Source: Paenibacillus azoreducens
Lineage (GTDB): Bacteria > Bacillota > Bacilli > Paenibacillales > Paenibacillaceae
Reading direction: 5' to 3'
Assembly (NCBI RefSeq): GCF_021654775.1
Contig: NZ_AP025343.1
Span: forward strand, 4,121,501-4,185,500
DNA: 64,000 bases
The notes below the pieces were generated by a model. It saw nothing but the letters and a program-made list of their open reading frames with translations. It was not told the DNA's origin and searched no databases. Positions 58,276-64,000 of this stretch are shown piece after piece (positions within the stretch are counted from its first letter, which is position 1; the number at the start of each line of letters is the position of its first letter). Made by a program: the position numbers and the translations under genes.

Positions 58276-58338
58276 TAAAATAACCCCACAAAGTGGAGCA
58301 CATGCTTCGATGCTTATCCCAAATACTTTGTTGGGACC
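58276..58338 (-). repeat. Hairpin repeat copy B (inverted relative to 51723-51785)
   Basis: Read on the minus strand it starts GGTCCCAACAAAGTATTTGG and ends CACTTTGTGGGGTTATTTT, the same layout as copy A. Here it sits just after the AraC gene and could serve as its terminator, since TTATTTTATT follows. Confidence 0.8.
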
Positions 58339-58418
58339 ACAAAAAAACGTATAAATTCTATCATGTTAAAAAAGCTGCTCCGAAAAGAGCAGCCTCATTA
58401 AATCTCTTCCATCATATA

Positions 58419-59411
58419 TCATTGTTCCAAGGAAATGCCCGCAGCAGCATGTTTAAGGAGCTGTCCGGGGTTGATTCCGTATTTTTCACGGAACACCTCC
58501 GAGAAATAGCTTGAATTGGAATAACCGATCGCGCAGGAGGTTTCATTCACATTCAGGTGCCCCTGCTGCAGCAAAGCCAATGCCTTCTCAAGCCGTTTAT
58601 CGCGCAAATAACCGAATACCGTAGTTCCGTACATTTCCTTGAATCCGACCTTCAGCTTGAAATCGTTCATCCCGATTAGGCGGGACAGCTCCATCAAGGA
58701 TGGCGGATCGACCATACGCTCGATCATGATATCCCTTGCCTCCCGGATTTTTTGCATGTCGCTTTTGGACAACCTGGTTGATCCCGCTGCATCCTCCGTC
58801 AAAAAAGACCGGAAGCCTTTGGACAGCAAATCCAAAACGCTACATTCCATCTCCAGGTTGTTCATACCCTTATTGCGGATAGGCTTTAGCAGCCGCTGCA
58901 GCGTAATCAACGCTGCCGGATCTGTTTTTTCCTGAAAAAGACGGAACGGCCTCTGACCCAATATACCGCAAAAATCAACGGATCTCCCGCCACCCGCATT
59001 TTCCATGAAGTGATGGAAGGTCGGAACGGGAATGCCCACACCCACCATGACATACGGCTCATTTCCGCTAAACTCAAATCTGGCCCCTACTTCGTTTATT
59101 AATTGCAGCGTGCAGCTTCCCGGACCGAATTGATGCTGTACCCCATCGATGGTGAGCTCCCTTTTTCCCTGCAGACAATAGTTCAGCTCAACCATTGGCG
59201 TTTCCGTAATCAGGGGCAAACTGCAATCTTGATGAAACGTGACCTCCGACACAACCACGTCAATATCAAAACGCGGGACAAAACGCCGGATGAGCCCCGT
59301 CCCCATCTGTGGGCACAGTTTCATTTGTTCGGTTCGGTCCTCATTTTGCCGCGACAGCTTAAGCCCATCGAAAAATAAATTAAAGTTATGATGAAAATCG
59401 ATTTCTGTCAT
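58419..59411 (-). CDS. AraC-family regulator, PchR-like
   Basis: The 330-aa protein has an N-terminal effector domain (about 1-225, with VELNYCLQGKRELTIDG and a HQFGPGSCTLQLI cupin-like stretch). The C-terminal AraC HTH pair (about 235-325) includes SLMELSRLIGMNDFKLKVGFKEMYGTTVFGYLRDKRLEKA (residue span about 250-290) and YSNSSYFSEVFREKYGINP. The first HTH is the type seen in PchR/YbtA, which activate siderophore uptake genes when the ferric siderophore enters. A Fur box lies about 33 nt upstream, and GGGGTG is 8 nt before the ATG. It probably activates the adjacent ABC pair. Confidence 0.88.
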   Translation of the reverse strand: MTEIDFHHNFNLFFDGLKLSRQNEDRTEQMKLCPQMGTGLIRRFVPRFDIDVVVSEVTFHQDCSLPLITETPMVELNYCLQGKRELTIDGVQHQFGPGSCTLQLINEVGARFEFSGNEPYVMVGVGIPVPTFHHFMENAGGGRSVDFCGILGQRPFRLFQEKTDPAALITLQRLLKPIRNKGMNNLEMECSVLDLLSKGFRSFLTEDAAGSTRLSKSDMQKIREARDIMIERMVDPPSLMELSRLIGMNDFKLKVGFKEMYGTTVFGYLRDKRLEKALALLQQGHLNVNETSCAIGYSNSSYFSEVFREKYGINPGQLLKHAAAGISLEQ

Positions 59412-59443
59412 ATCATGTTCACCCCGATTTCTGTATTCAACAT

Positions 59444-59464
59444 TGATAACGATTCTCGTTATTA
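59444..59464 (-). promoter_or_regulatory. Fur box upstream of the PchR-like gene
   Basis: ATAACGA-TTC-TCGTTAT (59446-59462) is a perfect palindrome within TGATAACG...CGTTATTA, the classic Fur-site form, 35 nt before the AraC gene start. Confidence 0.8.
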
Positions 59465-59652
59465 TAACGAATTCAGGTTCTTTTGCCCATCCTTCCTTTC
59501 AATCTATCGGAATGGCAGCCGGGAAAGTAGATGAATCCGCGTAAAAATTGTAAAATAAAAGGGTTCATTCGCAGCTCACAGCCTACCACCATTTTTCTAG
59601 AAGAGATATACCTGGTCATAAATTTCAAAGATTGAAATCTAAGGAGATAACA

Positions 59653-60513
59653 ATGTCGAAGACGGAAAATAATACAAATCTATTTAACCGCGCCGAACTG
59701 CGGGCCGACTGTGAACGTTGCTTTGGGCTTTGCTGCGTTGCCCTCCCCTACTCGGCTTCGGCTGATTTTGCATTTGATAAGGACGGCGGACAACCCTGCA
59801 AGCATTTGAAACCGGATTTTCGCTGCGGTGTTCACGACAGCCTCAGAGGCAGGGGCATGCGCGGATGTACCGTATATGACTGCTTTGGAGCGGGGCAAAA
59901 GGTTTCGCAAGTGACTTACGGCGGACGAGACTGGCGGCAGGATCCGGACAATGCGCGCCAAATGTTCGATGTATTTCCGATCATGTGGCAGCTGCATGAA
60001 CTGCTCTGGTATTTAACCGAAGCAAGATCATTGGAGCCCGCCCATCCCATACATGATGAACTTCAAACCGCGCTTGAAGAAACCATTCGTCTTACCCGCC
60101 TGGACCCCGAGTCTATCTTCGGAGTGGATATGTGGACCTATCGCGCAAATGTGAATGTTTTGCTTCTTAAGACAAGCGAACTTGTGAGGGAAAACGGACG
60201 TCGCAAGCGGAAGGGGCAAACGGGGCGAAAAAACATTCCTGACCGTGGGGCGGATCTGATCGGAGCCAAACTAAAAGGGGCGGATCTCCGTTACCAAAGT
60301 TTGCGCGGAGCTTATCTTATCGCGGCAGACCTCCGGGGGGCCGACTTAAGGGGTGCTGATTTGATTGGAGCCGATATGCGTGATGCTGATCTAAGCGGAG
60401 CCGATCTGACAGGCAGCCTATTTTTGAGCCAAGCCCAGATCAATGCAGCGAAAGGCAATGCGGCCACTAAGCTCCCCTCTTCTCTTGTCCGTCCGTTGCA
60501 TTGGCCGGCATAA
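59653..60513 (+). CDS. Cysteine-cluster protein with C-terminal pentapeptide repeats
   Basis: ATG 59653, six bases after AAGGAG, gives 286 residues. The N-terminal 70 residues contain CERCFGLCC, then PCKHL, RCGVH and GCTVYDCFGAG, a conserved cysteine array likely to bind zinc or an iron-sulphur cluster. A helical middle part (about 95-190) leads to about 13 pentapeptide repeats of the A(D/N)LxG type (about 200-270, GADLIGAKLKGADLRY onward) that fold as a right-handed beta-helix. Some pentapeptide proteins mimic DNA and protect gyrase, but nothing here shows that. It is monocistronic. Confidence 0.8.
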   Translation: MSKTENNTNLFNRAELRADCERCFGLCCVALPYSASADFAFDKDGGQPCKHLKPDFRCGVHDSLRGRGMRGCTVYDCFGAGQKVSQVTYGGRDWRQDPDNARQMFDVFPIMWQLHELLWYLTEARSLEPAHPIHDELQTALEETIRLTRLDPESIFGVDMWTYRANVNVLLLKTSELVRENGRRKRKGQTGRKNIPDRGADLIGAKLKGADLRYQSLRGAYLIAADLRGADLRGADLIGADMRDADLSGADLTGSLFLSQAQINAAKGNAATKLPSSLVRPLHWPA

Positions 60514-60756
60514 AACAAAATAAGCTCCTCCTACCAGTCGTTGTATATTCATGCTGAACTCGGCGCGCGGTGTGGCGTTGCATGACGGAGGTCCACCACA
60601 TGCGGCCATCCAAAATGAAACATATCCCGAGTTTGACTTGATCTTACCCCTCCTTTGCACACTTGTCTGCTCATTTACCGACCATGTGCTTGCATTTTGA
60701 CGACCAGTTATCCGCCAATGGCACCTTAGAAACTTTTCATCGTTGTGTATGCAAAA

Positions 60757-60799
60757 AAGCGGAGGAGCCGCCAACGAATATGGCGCTTCCGATCCGCTT
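60757..60799 (-). terminator. Intrinsic terminator of the TetM-related gene
   Basis: On the minus strand AAGCGGA and TCCGCTT arms with an inner GCGCC/GGCG stem are followed by TTTTTTGC. A second hairpin, GGCGG/CCGCC, lies at about 60809-60823. The remainder of the 323-nt gap 60514-60836 shows nothing. Confidence 0.8.
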
Positions 60800-60836
60800 C
60801 CTCAAGACGGCGGTAAAATCCGCCTTCTCCGCTTGT

Positions 60837-62816
60837 TTACGATTCAAACTCATGCAATTCTATATGCATAAAATTCTCTGCTTCATTCCAGGAAACGCTG
60901 AATCCTTTGCCCTTGGAACAAAAAATGGAGGCGGATGTGTATTCAGGGTCTGCGTCTTTGTTGTAATTTTTGGCAGCGATCACATCCTGGCTGCTGCTGC
61001 ACGGCCGATACCCGCCCAGTCGCAGCGATATTGCCCCCTTGCCTTTCGTAAACGCGGCGAGCTCAGCCGCATAATCCATAAACGTCGCGACCGGAGCTTG
61101 CCCTATAAGTATGGCCGCTCCCTCATGGATTTCCGGAGGTTCGAAGCTGCCCTGAGCCTGCTGAATATCCGACATCACTCTGCCGATCAAATCAGCCGCT
61201 ACCTTCAGTTTGAATTCGTAGTACGGCTCCAGCAAAATGTTATCAGCCTTTTCAAGGCCTTGCCTCAGCGCGCGCAGCGACGCTTCCCTGAAGTCACCGC
61301 CGCTTGTATGTTTGTTATGGGAGCGGCCGGTCAGAAGCGTTACCACGATGTCGGTCAATGTGGATCCGGTCAACAAACCGCGATGTTCCTTTTCCGTGAT
61401 ATGTTGTCCGATCAAGTTCTGAAAACCGGTGCTCAGTTCGTCGGGATGGCATTCGTTTACGAAGGTCACGCCGCTGCCGGCGGGGCCTGGCCCAATTTTC
61501 AAATGAACCTCGGCATAATGGCCAAGCGGCTCAAAGTGCCCGTATCCGACCACTTCGCTTCCCACCGTTTCCTTGTATAAAATCTCCGGTTTCCCGAAAG
61601 CAATCCGCAGATGAAAACGGTCAAACATCACCTGTCCAAGCACTTCGAGCTGTATAACCCCCATGACCTGAATATGGAGTTCTTGCAGCGCTTCATCCCA
61701 CCGGACGCCAAGCGACGGGTCCTCCGCGTCCAGCATTTGAAAGCAGCGGAGCACTTCACGAACCGGTACGGACGGGTCGAACAGCACCTTCGATTTCAAA
61801 GCGGGCACCAGCTCGTAAGGCATCCGTTCCTGCAGCGCCCCCAGACCGGCGCCCGCCGGAGCCGCAGATAATCCGGTCACTGCAACCAATTGTCCGGCAA
61901 TTGCTTCGTCAACCGTGACATATTTCTCCCCGTTATACACGCGGATTGAAGTTATCTTCTCCTGCAGTTGTTCTCCCTTTCCGCTCGCATATGTCAATTC
62001 GTCTCTAACATTCAGTTTCCCCTGCAAAAGCTTCAAATGGGTCAGCCGCACACCCTGGGCATCGTGTCGGATTTTGAATACACGTGCGGCAAATACCCCT
62101 CTTTCATCGTATGCGGTTGTCGTCAGAAACTCCAGATTGGCCAAAAATTCGGTAATGCCCACATCCTGCAAGCCCGAACCGCACATGACAGGAAAGAAGC
62201 GGCGCTGCTGCACCAAAGAGACGATGTTTTTCGCAATGAAAGGCAAATCAGCCTGTCCTTCCAAATAAGCATTCAGCAGACTATCGTCGCGTTCAGCGGC
62301 AAACTCGGCCGTTTCCTCGCCGATCCCGTCCATCAAAGATCCAGTAATAAGTAAAGCATCCTTAGTCAGCTGCTGATGAATCTGGGTGAGTACGGCTGAA
62401 GCGTCGGCCCCTTCACGGTCCATTTTATTGATAAAAAACAAAACGGGTATTTGGTATTTCTCCAGCAGCTGCCACACCGTCTCGGTATGCCCTTCGACTC
62501 CTTCAACACTGCTGATGATGATGACAGCATAATCCATCGCCTGCACGGCACGCTCCATCTCCGCAGAGAAATCCACATGCCCCGGGGTATCGATCAAATA
62601 ATAGCTGGAGTCTCCGTAAGACATTACCGCTTGATCCGCAAAAATCGTGATGCCTCGTTTCTTTTCCAGCTCATGGCTATCCAGGAAAGCATCCTGATGA
62701 TCGACTCTTCCCCGGCTTCGAATGCTGTTCGTATGATAAAGCAGCTGCTCGGCGAATGTCGTTTTTCCGGCATCCACATGAGCAAGCAGCCCTATGGTTT
62801 TCTTAATGCCCCCCAT
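60837..62816 (-). CDS. TetM/TetO-related translational GTPase
   Basis: The start is set at ATG 62816 by alignment with TetM (the protein then opens MGGIKKTIGLLAHVDAGKTT); the frame extends to 62864 and neither start has a good ribosome site. The 659-aa protein has EF-G-type domains: G1 AHVDAGKTT, G2 RGIT, G3 DTPGH, G4 NKMD, then domains II-V. The tip loop of domain IV, which in TetM is SPVSTPADF and dislodges tetracycline, reads GRSHNKHTSGGDF here (about residue 494). It is thus an EF-G-like factor of the TetM branch whose protective activity is doubtful. It follows glnS and may be cotranscribed. Confidence 0.85.
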   Translation of the reverse strand: MGGIKKTIGLLAHVDAGKTTFAEQLLYHTNSIRSRGRVDHQDAFLDSHELEKKRGITIFADQAVMSYGDSSYYLIDTPGHVDFSAEMERAVQAMDYAVIIISSVEGVEGHTETVWQLLEKYQIPVLFFINKMDREGADASAVLTQIHQQLTKDALLITGSLMDGIGEETAEFAAERDDSLLNAYLEGQADLPFIAKNIVSLVQQRRFFPVMCGSGLQDVGITEFLANLEFLTTTAYDERGVFAARVFKIRHDAQGVRLTHLKLLQGKLNVRDELTYASGKGEQLQEKITSIRVYNGEKYVTVDEAIAGQLVAVTGLSAAPAGAGLGALQERMPYELVPALKSKVLFDPSVPVREVLRCFQMLDAEDPSLGVRWDEALQELHIQVMGVIQLEVLGQVMFDRFHLRIAFGKPEILYKETVGSEVVGYGHFEPLGHYAEVHLKIGPGPAGSGVTFVNECHPDELSTGFQNLIGQHITEKEHRGLLTGSTLTDIVVTLLTGRSHNKHTSGGDFREASLRALRQGLEKADNILLEPYYEFKLKVAADLIGRVMSDIQQAQGSFEPPEIHEGAAILIGQAPVATFMDYAAELAAFTKGKGAISLRLGGYRPCSSSQDVIAAKNYNKDADPEYTSASIFCSKGKGFSVSWNEAENFMHIELHEFES

Positions 62817-62901
62817 GAAGTTATCACATCCGTTAGTTATGAATTCTTGATTCCATTCCTTCATGAGTATATCAGAAAAGTTTGTTGATATATTGCCGTT
62901 G

Positions 62902-64000
62902 TCATGATTTCTTTTTCCATGAATCCTTTAACGAAACGATCCGGTTGAATACCCCTTTGGCTCCGTCCGAATGTTTGGAATCCAGGCAAAAATAACCGTG
63001 TCTGATGAATTGATAGGTCGTCCCAAGAATTGCATCTTGCAGAATCGGCTCCAATATGGCCCGCTCCAACTTGATCCGTGAATCCGGATTTACGATGGCA
63101 TCCCAATCATTCTCCGATTCCATAATCGAAGCATCTTCTTTTAACAGTTTGTCGTACAAATGGATCTCTGCGGGAATTCCGTGTCTGGCCGACACCCAAT
63201 GAATGGTGGATTTCACCTTTCTCGCATTGAATCCCGTGCCGCTTTTGGTTTGCGGATCGTATGTGCAATGCAGCTCGGTCGTTTTTCCCGTTATCGGGTC
63301 TTTCACCACATGTTCGCATTTCAGGAAGTAAGCGCCCTTCAGCCTAACCTCCTTGCCTGGCGACAAACGGTGAAAACCCGGAACCGGATTCTCCATAAAA
63401 TCTTCCCTTTCAATAAACAGCTCTCTGGAAAAAGGCACCTCCCTGCTTCCTAGCGTATCGTTATTTTCGTTATTTTTAAGGCTTAGCATTTCGGTTTGGT
63501 CCTCCGGATAATTTGTAATAATCACCTTTAGCGGGTCCAGTACAGCCATAACGTTGACGGCCTTTTCCTTCAAATCCTGCCGAATGCAATGATCCAGCAT
63601 CGCAGAGTCCATCATGCAGTTTTGCCTGAACACACCGATCTCTTCCAAAAAACTTCGTATGCTTTCAGGGGTTACGCCCCTGCGTCTCAATCCTTTTATC
63701 GTCGGCAGCCTGGGATCATCCCAACCATCCACATACCCGCCTTCAACCAATTCACGCAAATATCTTTTGCTTGTCACGAAACCGGATATGCTTAGCCGCC
63801 CGAATTCTCTTTGCTTCGGAGGTTCTGAAACCCCAAGCTCACTCAGCACCCATTCATACAGCGGACGATGGCCAATGAATTCCGCGGAGCAAAGCGAATG
63901 TGTAATGCCTTCGATCCAGTCCTGAATCGGATGGGCAAAATCATACATCGGATAAATACACCATTCGCTTCCGGTGCGGTAATGTTCGGCATGGATAATC
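62902..64000 (-). CDS. glnS: Glutaminyl-tRNA synthetase, 3' part (cut by window edge)
   Basis: About 366 codons of the C-terminal part are present. The frame runs in from the right edge with IIHAEHYRTGSEWCIYPMYDFAHPIQDWIEGITHSLC (listed as a region), which is the GlnRS-specific core. The class I KMSKS-type loop appears as VTSKR where E. coli has VMSKR. Later landmarks are EGGYVDGWDDPRLPTIKGLRRRGVTPESI and the anticodon-binding beta barrels. The enzyme charges tRNA-Gln directly; many Firmicutes instead use GatCAB, so its presence in a spore former is noteworthy. The HIGH motif is outside the window. Confidence 0.93.
   Translation of the reverse strand, partial: IIHAEHYRTGSEWCIYPMYDFAHPIQDWIEGITHSLCSAEFIGHRPLYEWVLSELGVSEPPKQREFGRLSISGFVTSKRYLRELVEGGYVDGWDDPRLPTIKGLRRRGVTPESIRSFLEEIGVFRQNCMMDSAMLDHCIRQDLKEKAVNVMAVLDPLKVIITNYPEDQTEMLSLKNNENNDTLGSREVPFSRELFIEREDFMENPVPGFHRLSPGKEVRLKGAYFLKCEHVVKDPITGKTTELHCTYDPQTKSGTGFNARKVKSTIHWVSARHGIPAEIHLYDKLLKEDASIMESENDWDAIVNPDSRIKLERAILEPILQDAILGTTYQFIRHGYFCLDSKHSDGAKGVFNRIVSLKDSWKKKS

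Noticed and set aside
60837..62816. Annotating the TetM-related gene as a tetracycline-resistance determinant
   Set aside because: The domain IV loop differs from proven ribosomal protection proteins and the gene sits beside a housekeeping gene, so resistance is not supported.

Overview
The window looks like a chromosomal segment of a spore-forming member of the Bacillales, most likely a Paenibacillus. It carries a gerA-gerB-gerC germination operon, a YjcZ-type sporulation peptide, paired deoxynucleoside kinases, an XpaC-like/TelA operon, frequent TTG and GTG starts behind strong AGGAGG-type ribosome sites, and several families of short intergenic repeats. The genus is an inference from gene content; no rRNA or tRNA gene was seen.

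Layout. 1-7.8 kb: the 5' part of speA, a DapA-family protein with the Schiff-base lysine replaced, a GlcG/HbpS protein, a histidine phosphatase/membrane protein pair divergent from a LysR regulator, a secreted GH30 glycosidase and a CAP-domain lipoprotein with a PTGT repeat. 7.9-14 kb: an envelope-stress block, with an XpaC-like/VWA/TelA operon behind a TGAAAC-N16-CGTA (sigma-W type) promoter, yjcZ, and an ECF sigma factor overlapping its DUF4179-type partner. 14-31 kb: ordinary accessory and metabolic genes (serine hydrolase, GNAT, Bax-inhibitor-1, ldh, secreted LtaS-like sulfatase, Bcr/CflA efflux pump, VOC protein with divergent LysR, ABC exporter, YitT, dNK pair, RCC1-repeat protein).

31.4-34.7 kb: an M-box magnesium riboswitch with two successive terminators in front of an MgtA-type P-type ATPase. 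34.8-38.5 kb: the ger operon, with an IS200-type element just upstream. 39.4-42.8 kb: an FHA/winged-helix regulator divergent from an orphan MecA_N-domain protein, pdxK, and a PadR/HAAS pair. 43.4-47.8 kb: a five-gene NAD salvage operon (Nudix-winged-helix regulator, pncA, pncB, nadD, nadE) with a palindrome in its promoter region.

48-51 kb: a complete IS605-family element (tnpA, tnpB and a presumptive omega RNA) inserted in an alpha/beta-hydrolase gene. Joining the flanks restores the reading frame and the catalytic histidine. 51-60 kb: a truncated AraC/YesN-type regulator, a MarR/DHA2-efflux pair, and an iron-regulated module (two ABC exporter half-subunits and a PchR-like AraC regulator) with Fur-box-like sites before each transcription unit. 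59.6-64 kb: a cysteine-cluster/pentapeptide-repeat protein, a TetM-related translational GTPase and the 3' part of glnS.

No CRISPR array, prophage or obvious defence island was found. The most informative non-standard signals are the IS605 insertion with its reconstructable target, the M-box leader, hairpins covering two ribosome-binding sites, and several repeat families shared between distant intergenic regions.
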